A DNA stretch of 64,000 bases from Bin80 sp965220365 (GCA_965220365.1 OZ244823.1:2480001-2544000), one strand, 5' to 3'; positions 38,378 through 47,659 are shown, counted from the stretch's first letter. The notes: generated by a model from the letters alone, not told the origin. Numbers and translations: made by a program.

Positions 38378-38947
38378 CTACTCTTCAGGAGTAATCTGTA
38401 AATAATCCAGTTCAACCGGGGTTTTTCGACCGAAGATGGAGACCATCACCCGGACTTTCATCTTGTCTGGATACACATCATCCACGACTCCAGAAAAATT
38501 GTTGAATGGACCATCAATCACGCGGATCGAATCCCCCGTTGCATAGGGGATTTCCGGTTTATCTCCCGCTTCCCTGGCCTCATCAATGCGGCCGAGAATC
38601 CGATTGATATCCTCTTCCAACAGCGGCTCTGGATGGTCGCGAGTAGGCAACCACTTGATCGCCTCTCTCTTTTGCTTGAAGATTTGCTCTTTGAATACAT
38701 GAACCAACTGCTTATCCAGTGCAGCATTCACTAGCATATAGCCAGGGAGGTCCGTTTTTTCACGTGTGCGCTTCTTTCCGCCACGCATGACAAAGACATT
38801 CTGGGTTGGGATCAGAATTTCCCGGACCTGATCACCAAGACCTTCATGCTCAATGGTCTCAATGATATACTCTTTCACCTTTTTCTCATGCCCGGAGAAC
38901 GTCTGCAGGGCATACCATCTGAATTCGGGTTTCAGTGACCGATTCAT
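38378..38947 (-). CDS. nusG: Transcription termination/antitermination factor NusG
   Basis: A 189-residue NusG. The NGN domain opens with WYALQTFSGHEKKVKEYI and includes LPGYMLVNAALDKQLVHV. The KOW domain is seen in GDSIRVIDGPFNNFSGVVD. It binds RNA polymerase and links it to Rho and the ribosome. secE lies 16 bases upstream. Confidence 0.97.
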   Translation of the reverse strand: MNRSLKPEFRWYALQTFSGHEKKVKEYIIETIEHEGLGDQVREILIPTQNVFVMRGGKKRTREKTDLPGYMLVNAALDKQLVHVFKEQIFKQKREAIKWLPTRDHPEPLLEEDINRILGRIDEAREAGDKPEIPYATGDSIRVIDGPFNNFSGVVDDVYPDKMKVRVMVSIFGRKTPVELDYLQITPEE

Positions 38948-38963
38948 GTTCGTCTATGAAATA

Positions 38964-39161
38964 TTAACCTGGGTAGATCAAATCGAGGACTTGGCTAATC
39001 ACTCGATCTGCGCCAAAAATGAATAATGCAAGTACAAAGCTGGCCACCAGCGTGATCACCGTATGGTTGATCAACTCTCTTCTTTGAGGCCAACTGGCCT
39101 TGCGCATCTCTGTAGCGACTTCTTCGAGGTAACTCCGAGTTTTGACAGCTAATTTCTTCAT
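38964..39161 (-). CDS. secE: Preprotein translocase subunit SecE
   Basis: A 65-residue SecE: an amphipathic N-terminal helix (RSYLEEVATEMRKASWPQRR) with the conserved KASWP motif, then a single membrane helix (TVITLVASFVLALFIFGA). It stabilises SecY in the inner membrane. It sits between tRNA-Trp and nusG as in many bacteria. Confidence 0.94.
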   Translation of the reverse strand: MKKLAVKTRSYLEEVATEMRKASWPQRRELINHTVITLVASFVLALFIFGADRVISQVLDLIYPG

Positions 39162-39174
39162 TTACTCTACTGTT

Positions 39175-39250
<76 letters not shown>

Positions 39251-39264
39251 TTGTTCGTATAATG

Positions 39265-40455
39265 TTAGTCAAGAATTTTGGTGACGACCCCGGAACCGAC
39301 TGTCCGGCCGCCCTCACGGATCGCAAACTTCAACCGCTGCTCCATCGCCACCGGCTGGATCAACTTCACCTTGAACTGCGTGTGGTCCCCAGGCATCACC
39401 ATCTCCGTTCCCGAGGGCAACTCAATGTCCCCCGTCACATCCGTCGTACGAAAATAAAACTGCGGACGGTACCCCGGGAAAAATGGCGTGTGACGGCCCC
39501 CCTCATCCTTGCTCAATACATACACCTCACACGTAAACTCCCGGTGCGGCTTGATCGAACCCGGATGAACAATCACCTGACCACGCTCCACGCCATCCTT
39601 CGCAATCCCACGAAGCAATAAACCCACATTATCCCCCGCCTGACCTTCATCCAGAATCTTCCTGAACATCTCCACACCCGTCACCGTCGTATCCGTCTTC
39701 TCCTCACGGATCCCTACAATCTCCACCTTCTCCCCCGTGCGAACAATCCCACGCTCCACACGGCCCGTCGCAACCGTCCCACGGCCCGTGATCGAAAACA
39801 CATCCTCCACTGGCATCAAAAACGGCTTGTCCTTGTCCCGCTTCGGCGTCGGGACATAACGATCCACCGCATCCATCAGCGATACCACCGTCTCTTCCCA
39901 ATCCGACTCCCCGTTCAATGCCCCCAGCGCAGAACCCTGCACCACCGGGATGTCATCCCCCGGAAATTCATACGCCTCCAGCAACTCCCGAATCTCCATC
40001 TCCACCAACTCCAGAAGCTCCTCGTCATCCACCAAATCCACCTTGTTCATGAACACCACGATGTATGGAACTCCCACCTGGCGCGCAAGCAAAATATGCT
40101 CCCGCGTCTGCGGCATCGGACCATCCGATGCATCCACTACCAAAATCGCTCCGTCCATCTGCGCAGCACCCGTCACCATGTTCTTCACATAGTCCGCGTG
40201 ACCCGGACAGTCCACATGTGCGTAATGACGGTTCCCCGTCTCATATTCCACATGCGCCGTCGCGATCGTGATCCCGCGCTCACGCTCCTCCGGTGCATTG
40301 TCAATCGAATCAAACGAACGGATCTCCGTCCCTCCGTAGCGATCATTCAATACGCGCGTGATCGCCGCCGTCAATGTCGTCTTCCCGTGGTCCACATGTC
40401 CGATCGTTCCCACATTTACATGGGGCTTCGTACGCTGAAATACTTCCTTTGCCAT
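39265..40455 (-). CDS. tuf: Elongation factor Tu
   Basis: A 396-residue EF-Tu. G1 is GHVDHGKTT, G3 DCPGHADYVKNM, G4 MNKVD; domains II and III follow with the usual GRGTVATGRVERG and PFFPGYRPQFYFRTTDVTG. It carries aminoacyl-tRNA to the ribosome. The gene lies between tRNA-Thr(GGT) and tRNA-Trp, the classical tRNA-tuf-secE arrangement, and has many C-ending codons compared with neighbours, as expected of a highly expressed gene. Confidence 0.99.
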   Translation of the reverse strand: MAKEVFQRTKPHVNVGTIGHVDHGKTTLTAAITRVLNDRYGGTEIRSFDSIDNAPEERERGITIATAHVEYETGNRHYAHVDCPGHADYVKNMVTGAAQMDGAILVVDASDGPMPQTREHILLARQVGVPYIVVFMNKVDLVDDEELLELVEMEIRELLEAYEFPGDDIPVVQGSALGALNGESDWEETVVSLMDAVDRYVPTPKRDKDKPFLMPVEDVFSITGRGTVATGRVERGIVRTGEKVEIVGIREEKTDTTVTGVEMFRKILDEGQAGDNVGLLLRGIAKDGVERGQVIVHPGSIKPHREFTCEVYVLSKDEGGRHTPFFPGYRPQFYFRTTDVTGDIELPSGTEMVMPGDHTQFKVKLIQPVAMEQRLKFAIREGGRTVGSGVVTKILD

Positions 40456-40487
40456 TGGTTAGCTGATAATCTAGTTGGTCAATACAG

Positions 40488-40559
40488 AGCCGCCTCTCGG
40501 ATTTGAACCGAGGCCCCCTTCCTTACCATGGAAGTGCTCTACCCCTGAGCTAAGGCGGC
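40488..40559 (-). tRNA. trnT: tRNA-Thr (anticodon GGT)
   Basis: Acceptor stem GCCGCCT (40553-40559) pairs with 40489-40495. The anticodon stem CTTCC/GGAAG encloses loop ATGGTAA, giving GGT. The T-loop GTTCAAATC is present. CCA is not encoded. Confidence 0.94.
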
Positions 40560-40574
40560 CATTAAAAATAATTG

Positions 40575-40647
40575 AGCGGGAGACGAGGCTCGAACTCGCG
40601 ACATTCAGCTTGGAAGGCTGATGCTCTACCAACTGAGCTACTCCCGC
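40575..40647 (-). tRNA. trnG: tRNA-Gly (anticodon TCC)
   Basis: Acceptor stem GCGGGAG (40641-40647) pairs with 40576-40582. The anticodon loop CTTCCAA gives TCC, and the T-loop reads GTTCGAGCC. CCA is not encoded. Confidence 0.94.
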
Positions 40648-40652
40648 TGGGG

Positions 40653-40734
40653 TGGGCAGGGAAGGATTCGAACCTCCGAAGACTAAGTCAGCAGATTTAC
40701 AGTCTGCCCCCGTTGGCCACTTGGGTACCTGCCC
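40653..40734 (-). tRNA. trnY: tRNA-Tyr (anticodon GTA)
   Basis: Acceptor stem GGGCAGG (40728-40734) pairs with 40654-40660. The anticodon loop CTGTAAA gives GTA. A long variable arm, as expected for class II tRNA-Tyr, precedes the T-arm. CCA is not encoded. Confidence 0.94.
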
Positions 40735-40808
40735 AAAGCAAAAACTGGTTGTATTATTGATATTTTTTTGTTCTTGTGTCTCTCAGGTTTATGAAACATC
40801 ATACACAG

Positions 40809-40881
40809 AGCTGGCGAAGGGACTTGAACCCCCGACCTGCTGATTACAAATCAGCTGCTCTACCAACTGAGCTACGCCAGC
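40809..40881 (-). tRNA. trnT: tRNA-Thr (anticodon TGT)
   Basis: Acceptor stem GCTGGCG (40875-40881) pairs with 40810-40816. The anticodon loop TTTGTAA gives TGT. First transcribed gene of the tRNA-tuf block. CCA is not encoded. Confidence 0.94.
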
Positions 40882-40910
40882 AGCAAAGCCCCATTACACT
40901 ACAGCCCCTC

Positions 40911-40939
40911 ATTATACGCAACAAATATAAAATAGTCAA
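40911..40939 (-). promoter_or_regulatory. Near-consensus sigma70-type promoter of the tRNA-tuf operon
   Basis: On the minus strand TTGACT (40934-40939) and TATAAT (40911-40916) are separated by exactly 17 bases. It points into tRNA-Thr(TGT), whose 5' end is 30 bases downstream. It lies in the short gap after the dedA stop codon. Confidence 0.82.
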
Positions 40940-40944
40940 ACTTT

Positions 40945-41553
40945 TTAGCGAATTCGTCGAATTGCTTTATAGAACTGCCAGACAAGAAACAGAAAAATCA
41001 GTATTGAAATCAGTCGCCCATAGCGTGCCAGATAGTCCACTACACGCTCCCATTCATCCCCGACAACATACCCCAGTACGGTGATCAGTGTCACCCAGAC
41101 CGCTGCGCTCAGAGAGGCTAGGAGCCCCACAGGCAAAGCCGGCATTCGGTTCATACCAACCGTAAAGGCAATAACTGTACGTGCTCCGCTCAAGAACCGG
41201 TTCGCTGCAACGACCATGTATCCCCAGGTATGAAGCCAATTCTGAACGCGGGAAACTGATTCACTCGGCAGCCAGCGCAGTGCACGTGATTCAAGGAGCC
41301 TTGGTCCACCATAACGCCCGACATAATACATGCACATGAAGCCAAGAATGCCTCCCAGTGTACTAAATGCGATCACCGGGAAAATAGCCATCGGACCAAT
41401 CGCTGCCAGATATCCCGCAAAAACGATAAGCACATCCCCTGGAATCGGAGGAAAAACATTCTCCAGCCACGCGATGAAAAGAACCAATGTATACCCCCAG
41501 ATTACCGGAACTTCCATCGTCCTTTCCAGAAGTTCAGAAAAGAACTGTTCCAT
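40945..41553 (-). CDS. DedA-family membrane protein
   Basis: About 202 residues from ATG 41553 (MEQFFSELLERTMEVP); a longer frame that enters ispF is not used. The DedA blocks FPPIPGDVLIVFAGYLA, the GRYGG motif and NRFLSGARTVIAFTVGMN (with the conserved Arg) are present, with several membrane helices. DedA proteins act in lipid-carrier or phospholipid transport across the inner membrane. It starts 7 bases after the ispF stop, in one operon with it. Confidence 0.92.
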   Translation of the reverse strand: MEQFFSELLERTMEVPVIWGYTLVLFIAWLENVFPPIPGDVLIVFAGYLAAIGPMAIFPVIAFSTLGGILGFMCMYYVGRYGGPRLLESRALRWLPSESVSRVQNWLHTWGYMVVAANRFLSGARTVIAFTVGMNRMPALPVGLLASLSAAVWVTLITVLGYVVGDEWERVVDYLARYGRLISILIFLFLVWQFYKAIRRIR

Positions 41554-41560
41554 CACAAAT

Positions 41561-42049
41561 CTATTGTCTGGCAGATCCTGTGAGCAGACACACTGCCCAG
41601 GCTGCAGCCGCTTCCTCACGCCCGACGATGCCCAATTTCTCGGAGGTCGTGGCTTTGACCGATATTTGATTCTGACCCATAGCCAGATCCTCGGCAATGA
41701 CTTGCCTCATCCGATCAACATAAGGACGAAGCTTTGGACGCTCAAGAGCGACCGTTGCGTCTATATTGGTAAGTTCATATCCTGCGTCCGACACAATCTC
41801 CTTCACTTTACGAAGCAGTATACGGCTATCTACCCCTTTCCAGCGTACATCAGAATCAGAGAAATGCATCCCAATATCCCCCAATGCTGCTGCACCCAGG
41901 AGAGCATCGCAGATGGCATGCAATAATACGTCAGCATCCGAATGCCCCGCCAAACCCTTCGAATGAGGGATTTTTATCCCACCAATGATCAGGGGTCGAT
42001 CCTCGACGAGTTGATGAACATCATACCCAATCCCTACTCTGGTACTCAT
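41561..42049 (-). CDS. ispF: 2-C-methyl-D-erythritol 2,4-cyclodiphosphate synthase
   Basis: About 162 residues from ATG 42049, which overlaps the ispD stop as ATGA. The metal motif GIGYDVHQL, HSDADVLLHAICDALLGA, and DIGMHFSDSD are present. It makes the cyclic diphosphate in the non-mevalonate isoprenoid pathway, two steps after IspD. Confidence 0.97.
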   Translation of the reverse strand: MSTRVGIGYDVHQLVEDRPLIIGGIKIPHSKGLAGHSDADVLLHAICDALLGAAALGDIGMHFSDSDVRWKGVDSRILLRKVKEIVSDAGYELTNIDATVALERPKLRPYVDRMRQVIAEDLAMGQNQISVKATTSEKLGIVGREEAAAAWAVCLLTGSARQ

Positions 42050-42723
42050 CGCATCAGGTTCTTTTTTTTCCACATCTGCTGTGCCCATTCCCAGTCAGAT
42101 TGTGTGGTAATTTTGACGTTCCATCGATCCCCCTCTACGATTTGAACGGATTGTCCAATGTATCCCATTAAGGCAACATCATCGGTGGCCTGTGAAACGC
42201 CATCCGCCTGACAAAATGCCCGCTGCAGAAGATCATACTTAAATCCCTGTGGCGTTTGCATCGCGTAAAGCCCGTCGCGAGAAATTGTTTTGGTAAAAGA
42301 GCCATCTTCCCCGTAACGCACGGTGTCCGTCACCGGCATTGCAACTGCAGCAGCACCTACGATCTTTGTAGATTCAATCACCTTCGTGATGATCTGTGCT
42401 GAAACAAAAGGACGTGCAGCATCGTGAATCAGTACAATATTTGTGGATTTGCTAACCGCTTTCAAACCAGCCTCCACAGACTTTTGCCTAGTTGCACCTC
42501 CCGCTACGACCTGATAGGGTTTTTTTAGGGATGTAAGCATTCCTTCTATCACATTGAGATTCTTCGGCGGCCCAACGACCACGAGACAGGACACACCGGG
42601 ATGTTGATCAAAAACCTGCGCAGTATGAAGCAGCATCGGAGCATCGCCCAAAAGGCGCATCTGCTTAGGTAAGCCGCCCAAACGTGAACCCGATCCTGCC
42701 GCTGGAATGATCACAGCAACCAT
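42046..42723 (-). CDS. ispD: 2-C-methyl-D-erythritol 4-phosphate cytidylyltransferase
   Basis: About 225 residues from ATG 42723. The nucleotide loop IIPAAGSGSRLGG and the motif IVLIHDAARPFVS are typical. It joins CTP and methylerythritol phosphate. Its stop overlaps the ispF start, so translation of the pair is coupled, and it starts 3 bases after queA. Confidence 0.97.
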   Translation of the reverse strand: MVAVIIPAAGSGSRLGGLPKQMRLLGDAPMLLHTAQVFDQHPGVSCLVVVGPPKNLNVIEGMLTSLKKPYQVVAGGATRQKSVEAGLKAVSKSTNIVLIHDAARPFVSAQIITKVIESTKIVGAAAVAMPVTDTVRYGEDGSFTKTISRDGLYAMQTPQGFKYDLLQRAFCQADGVSQATDDVALMGYIGQSVQIVEGDRWNVKITTQSDWEWAQQMWKKKNLMR

Positions 42724-42726
42724 CAA

Positions 42727-43797
42727 TCAGATGATCAACATGGCATCACCGAAGGAATACAGGCGATACTTTTCTTCAATAGCAATCTCATAGGCTTCTT
42801 TAAGAAGCTCATAGCCCGTAAATGCAGCCGCGAGCATCATAAGCGTGCTGCCCGGCATATGGAAATTAGTGATAAGCCGTTCGGTAACGGCAAATTCGTA
42901 GGGCGGATAGATGAACTTGTCGGTCCAGCCTGACTTGGCTTTCAGGTGACGGGACACCGTCAGACTAGTTTCTACGGCCCGGACGACAGTTGTCCCGCAA
43001 ATGGTCACATGGTTGACACTTGAATCTAGTGCCCAATTCACCGAATTCGCCGTGGCTTCCGGCACTGAATAGTATTCAGAATTCATTCGATGCTTGGTCA
43101 GGTCCTCAACACCAACATTAGTAAACGTGCCCAGTCCGACATGCAACGTTATCGGGACCACCTGAATCCCTTTTTCGATGAGTTCATTCACGAGACTGGG
43201 CGTGAAATGCAGTCCGGCAGTCGGTGCGGCGACGGCTCCACGATGCTCCGCAAAGATCGTCTGATAGCGAGCAACATCTGCCTCCTCCGCCTCCCTCTTT
43301 ATATAAGGCGGTAACGGCGTGATCCCCTCTTGGTCAATCATGCGATAGAGCAACTCGTTATCTCCGTCACAGTCAAACCGGATCGTGCGACCGCGCGAGG
43401 TTGTATTATCAATGACTTCGGCTGCCAGTCCGTTGCTGAAAAAAAGTTTATTCCCAATCCGGATCTTGCGGGCGGGATCAACGATGACATCCCAGAGTCT
43501 ACTCTGAGAATTGAGTTCCCTCAACAGAAAGACCTCGATCTCTGCACCAGTCTTTTCCTTTTTCCCTCGCAACCGAGCGGGAAATACTTTTGTATCGTTG
43601 ACAACAAGAATATCCCCTTCTGAAAAATAATCTCCGATTTCATAGAAATGACGGTGTTCTATCGTCCCTTTCGCCCGATTCACCACCATCATACGTGACG
43701 AATCTCTTGGATCAACCGGATACTTCGCGATCAACTCTCTCGGAATATCATATTTGAAATGGCTCAACTTCAGACGCTCAATCCCCGTTCTCAGCAT
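42727..43797 (-). CDS. queA: tRNA preQ1(34) S-adenosylmethionine ribosyltransferase-isomerase
   Basis: A 356-residue QueA. Family blocks: YDIPRELIAKYPVDPRDSSRM, VVNDTKVFPARL, APTAGLHFTPSLV and HVGLGTF. It makes epoxyqueuosine at tRNA position 34. It is first of the queA-ispD-ispF-dedA operon. Upstream, about 80 bases separate it from the end of the ISL3 element. Confidence 0.97.
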   Translation of the reverse strand: MLRTGIERLKLSHFKYDIPRELIAKYPVDPRDSSRMMVVNRAKGTIEHRHFYEIGDYFSEGDILVVNDTKVFPARLRGKKEKTGAEIEVFLLRELNSQSRLWDVIVDPARKIRIGNKLFFSNGLAAEVIDNTTSRGRTIRFDCDGDNELLYRMIDQEGITPLPPYIKREAEEADVARYQTIFAEHRGAVAAPTAGLHFTPSLVNELIEKGIQVVPITLHVGLGTFTNVGVEDLTKHRMNSEYYSVPEATANSVNWALDSSVNHVTICGTTVVRAVETSLTVSRHLKAKSGWTDKFIYPPYEFAVTERLITNFHMPGSTLMMLAAAFTGYELLKEAYEIAIEEKYRLYSFGDAMLII

Positions 43798-43919
43798 TCA
43801 GGTTTGGTATGGCTTTAGGTCGTGAAAAAATACCATCAACTGGATCGTGGCACGATCCCCACAGGAATAAACTTAGGGGCTCTTCGTCTAATTTTGTGAA
43901 AACATAGAATTTTCCGCAT

Positions 43920-44467
43920 TCATGTGGACAGGTCAAGTCCTCCGAGATGGAAGTAAATTACGTTGACAAACCGTTCATTATTTCGGAATCCGCGTGCGCG
44001 TGTTTTGATTCGGCTGTTGATGCTTTCCGCCAGACTATTGCTCACCTTGAGGATTATTGCGTTGATGATTCCCCAGAGATGTTTTTTAATGGCTTTGGCG
44101 GCTTCTTTGACTGGTTCCAGGCGAGAGCGCATGACCCAGGACAGCCAGCGTTTCCAGCCTTTTCGTACCCAGGTAGGACTCACATAATGCCATAAGTTTC
44201 GGGCCATCTCCTTGATCGCCCACGCACGGGCGGTCTTCAATGAACTATTCTTGAATGATTGAAACCGCTTCGCCTGCATCGTGGACACATTTTTCGGGTT
44301 CGTGAGCCAGTCGTACTTACTTCCCGTCAGGATGGTTCTCTTTGCGCACGGAGAATTTTGTGCTCCTGTCGCCGCACTTTGTCCAGCACCTCCCATTTTG
44401 CGACATGAAACCAGTCAAACGAGATCTTATTCTCTGCATCGGACACACAAGTCCAAGGTGCATAAAT
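43920..44467 (-). pseudogene. ISL3 transposase, C-terminal half (exon 2 side)
   Basis: Reading the minus strand from the intron junction gives IYAPWTCVSDAENKISFDWF then HVAKWEVLDKVRRQEHK, a frameshift near 44325, and GSKYDWLTNP, KTARAWAIKEMARNLWHYV, GWKRWLSWVMRSRLEPVKEA and LAESINSRIKTRARGFRN. It lines up with the C-terminal half of the copy at 61977-63209. The frameshift and the stop codons in the other half make it non-functional. Confidence 0.85.
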
Positions 44468-44494
44468 GTCAAGTAGCCCGGGGGATTTTCACCC

Positions 44495-45962
44495 ATAAGC
44501 GCTAACTTGTTCAGATTAGTATATTGTTGTAGTTTTGCGATATTTGGGGGATGAAGGCAAGATAGCCGGTTTTGTGTTGGAGCGCCACAAGGACTTCCTG
44601 AGTTGTGTGGCTGCGATTGTCCTCCTGCTTGGATATATTCTACAACGAAACGACTGCTGGGAGAGATTTTATGCCGGGGACCGCTACCGCTGCCCCAACC
44701 AGTGAGGACTGGGGGGTATTGCTTTCATTTTTACCTGAGAACTGGGAGAAGCTAGCAGCAGAAACTGGGGCCTTGCGGGGACTGCGTAAGGACAAGTCTG
44801 CCGAGGCGCTTCTTCGAACCTTGCTCATCCACTTGGGGTGCGGACACTCATTACGGGAAACGGTGGTTCGTGCCCGTCAGGCGGAGATCGCGGACCTCTC
44901 GGATGTCGCGCTCCTGAAGCGTTTGCGCAAATCCCGGGATTGGCTCTATGCCTTGTGTATGGCCCTGTTTCAGGAACATGGGATTGCCGTATCGGATCCC
45001 GCACATGAGATGCGCGCGTTTGATGCCACCGTGGTGAGTGAGCCAGGAAAAACGGGATCCCAGTGGAGATTGCATTACAGTGTGACGCTTCCTTCCTTCG
45101 GGTGTGACTTCTTCAAACTCACGCCGACCAAGGGGCAGGGGAGCGCAGAACCCTTCCAGCATTTTCCGGTCCATCCAGGCGATTATATTCTGGCAGACCG
45201 GGGATATTCCACCGCGAATGGGATTGAATACGTTCGAAACGCAGGGGGATATGTGACCGTTCGTGTGAACACGGGGGTATTACATTTTGAGCAGGAATCG
45301 GGGGGCGCATTCAACTTATTATCCGCGGTGGAATCCATCACACGCACAGGGGAGATTGGACAATGGTGTGTGAAGGTGAAGACGAAAACTGGACCGGGGG
45401 TCTCTGGACGTATTTGTGTGCTTCGAAAAACAGAAGAAGCGACTCAGAAGGCGCTCAAGCGCATGGATCAGAATGCCCAGCGGAAAGGGAAACAGCCGCT
45501 GAATGCAACGCGATGCTTTGCACGCTATGTGATCGTGTTTACAACGTTTCCCGCAGACCGGTTTTCTGCATCCGATGTGCTTGAGGGGTATCGCCTCAGG
45601 TGGCAGATTGAACTCGTCTTTAAGAGATTCAAGTCCCTGGCTCAGTTTGGCCATCTGCCAAAATCCGATGAAGAGAGTGCAAAGGCGTGGCTTTATGGAA
45701 AGCTCCTCGTGGCACTGCTCACAGAAAAAATCGTTCGTCACGCACGAACTTTTTCCCCCTGGGGCTACCGGATACCAGCACAGTCCTTGGAAAGATTTTC
45801 GGTTCGCCTTGAATGAAGTGATTCGAGCGATTGAACCTGTCTGCGGATTAACCACGATGATTCAGCAGTGGACCTCCATATCCGACGGACTGAAGGAGCC
45901 TTCCCGCAAAAGAACCGCTCAAATTGAAAATTATTTTGGCGCATAAACAAGTTAGCGCTTAT
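44495..45962 (+). mobile_element. IS4-family insertion sequence in the domain VI loop of the group II intron
   Basis: A 1,468-base element with 17-base perfect inverted ends ataagcgctaacttgtt. It is flanked by the 13-base direct repeat gggattttcaccc (44482-44494 and 45963-45975), a length typical of IS4. Removal restores the hairpin GCCCGGGGG-TGAAAA-TCCCCCGGGC, domain VI of the intron. Confidence 0.92.
44671..45946 (+). pseudogene. IS4-family transposase with a C-terminal frameshift
   Basis: From ATG 44671 (MPGTATAAPTSEDWG) the frame holds the DDE catalytic parts: AFDATVV, ILADRGYS and YRLRWQIELVFKRFKS (the YREK region). It stops at 45816 after FSPWGYR. The expected C-terminus (SPWKDFRFALNEVIRAIEP ... 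ENYFGA) is in the next frame and ends at 45946, so a one-base shift lies near 45745-45775, close to a T5C5 run. The last 50 codons may be dispensable, or the shift may be recoded; otherwise the gene is dead. Confidence 0.85.
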
Positions 45963-45983
45963 GGGATTTTCACCCCCGGGCTC

Positions 45984-47333
45984 TCACAGAACCGTACGTG
46001 AGCCTCTCAACTCATACGGCTCTTCCCATGCAGCCGTTCTGGAATTGAATAAAGGAGTCCCATAAAGAAACTGCCAGTGCACGAATAATCCGGAGTTTTG
46101 GCGTGCGCGTTTTTGTAACCAGTTCCATGCCCGAAGCCATCGTCTCCGAAAGCGTTTATACTTCCGCATAATCCACTTTGTCAGGTGGTACTCGATCTGC
46201 CCCAAAGGCCTACGTAGACCTGATTGGTAAAACGCTCCATAATAGTCGATCCATCCGCGTACCGTGGCATTGATCTTGCCCGCGATAGACTCCAGTGTTA
46301 AAGGACTCAACGTGCCCAGTCTCCAACTCCGTATGGTGTCCTGTATGGATTGTATTGCCTTCCGACTGATCGCCGGAGTAAACCCCAGACGGCTCCTGCC
46401 CGTCCGTGTCCCAACTCTCCGAGGACGAAACGTGTACCCCAGAAAGTCAAACGACACGTCTGGATACGTGCCCTCTCGACCGTCTTGTTTGCAGTAGACG
46501 ATCCGGGTTTTATCCGGATGTAAGGTTAAGTTACAGGCCGAAAATCGATCCCGGAGTATCCTCCAGAGATGTTGCGCCTGCGCCTCACTCGTGCAGTGGC
46601 ACACAATGTCATCCGCATAACGCTCGAACGGAATGTCTGGAGCGTTGAGCTCCATCCACCGATCAAATGCGTAGTGCAGAAACAGATTCGCCAGGAGTGG
46701 ACTGATCACCCCGCCTTGCGGGGTGCCGACCGTTCGGGCCTCTTCCCGTCCGTCTGGATGTACCACCGGAGCTTTCAGCCAGCGCTCTACATAGAAGAGC
46801 ACCCACTTCTGTCCCGTATGCTTGCGGACCGCTTTCATCAGAAGGGCATGGTCGATCGTGTCAAAATATGACTTGATATCCATGTCCAGTACCCACGCCC
46901 GCTGCCAGCAACGCGTACGCGTGCGCCGGATCGCGTCGTGGGCCGATTTCTTCGGTCGATATCCGTACGAATCGGGATGAAACACCCCTTCCAGGATCGG
47001 CTCCAGTACCTGCTTTACCACCATCTGTGCCACCCGGTCAGCCACGGTGGGAATCCCCAGCCCTCGAACGCCTCCGCTCGACTTTGGAATATTCACCCGG
47101 CGCACCGGCTTCGGATGATAACTCCCCGATGCCATCCGATTCCAGATCTTGTAGAGATTGTCTGCAAGATTTTCCTCAAATTCGGCGATCGTTTGGTCAT
47201 CAATCCCCGCCCCTCCCTGGTTCGCCTTTACGCGTTTCCAAGCCTCCCAAACTTGGCGTTTGGTCACCGGAAACGGCTTTGCGTTTTGCGCGGAAGTCCT
47301 TCCTCTCGGTTGCTTCGTTGCCCTTCGCTGCAT
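45984..47333 (-). CDS. ltrA: Group II intron reverse transcriptase/maturase
   Basis: A 449-residue intron-encoded protein. The reverse-transcriptase blocks are in order: RT0-1 RRVNIPKSSGGVRGLGIPT, RT2-3 (VLDMDIKSYFDTIDH), RT4 GTPQGGVISPLLANLFLHYA and RT5 with YADD (239-242). The maturase X/GIIM region (GWIDYYGAFY) follows. There is no HNH endonuclease domain. The frame runs through domain V and ends 3 bases beyond it, so the last 12 residues (PYELRGSRTVL) are translated ribozyme. It helps splicing and retrohoming of the intron. It appears intact. Confidence 0.95.
   Translation of the reverse strand: MQRRATKQPRGRTSAQNAKPFPVTKRQVWEAWKRVKANQGGAGIDDQTIAEFEENLADNLYKIWNRMASGSYHPKPVRRVNIPKSSGGVRGLGIPTVADRVAQMVVKQVLEPILEGVFHPDSYGYRPKKSAHDAIRRTRTRCWQRAWVLDMDIKSYFDTIDHALLMKAVRKHTGQKWVLFYVERWLKAPVVHPDGREEARTVGTPQGGVISPLLANLFLHYAFDRWMELNAPDIPFERYADDIVCHCTSEAQAQHLWRILRDRFSACNLTLHPDKTRIVYCKQDGREGTYPDVSFDFLGYTFRPRRVGTRTGRSRLGFTPAISRKAIQSIQDTIRSWRLGTLSPLTLESIAGKINATVRGWIDYYGAFYQSGLRRPLGQIEYHLTKWIMRKYKRFRRRWLRAWNWLQKRARQNSGLFVHWQFLYGTPLFNSRTAAWEEPYELRGSRTVL
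45989..46022 (-). ncRNA. Group II intron domain V (outer intron)
   Basis: A 34-base hairpin GAGCCGTATGAG...CTCACGTACGGTTC, the standard length and form of catalytic domain V, with the AGC triad near the 5' side. Domain VI follows but is split by IS4. Confidence 0.9.
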
Positions 47334-47659
47334 GGGTCACCCCCTTTGCTCCACTCCCATTACAGAAGCTTCAACACTACTATGGGATGATCCGCCCGTG
47401 TGGAGTGCATTGGTACTCAATGCCTTACGGGTACTGCCCGCTTGGCACGCTCCCTTCGCAGCACCCCGACACGTTCTCACGTTCCGTACAATGGCCTGAA
47501 TCACAGTCTCGCCATGTATATGCCGGAGGCCGGTAGACCAGTAGAACAGGTTCCCGTCTACCTTATCCCGAAGTTGCCTACCTACCCCGGTTTTGACCAT
47601 CATCTAAGGCTTTCGACACGTCATCCATAGTTCACTCGCGTTCGACTCTGTGATTCCCA

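Noticed and set aside
43798..43877. Search for a CRISPR array, phage attachment site or integrase in the window
   Set aside because: I found no short regularly spaced repeats with unique spacers and no integrase; the only tandem repeats are coding ones.
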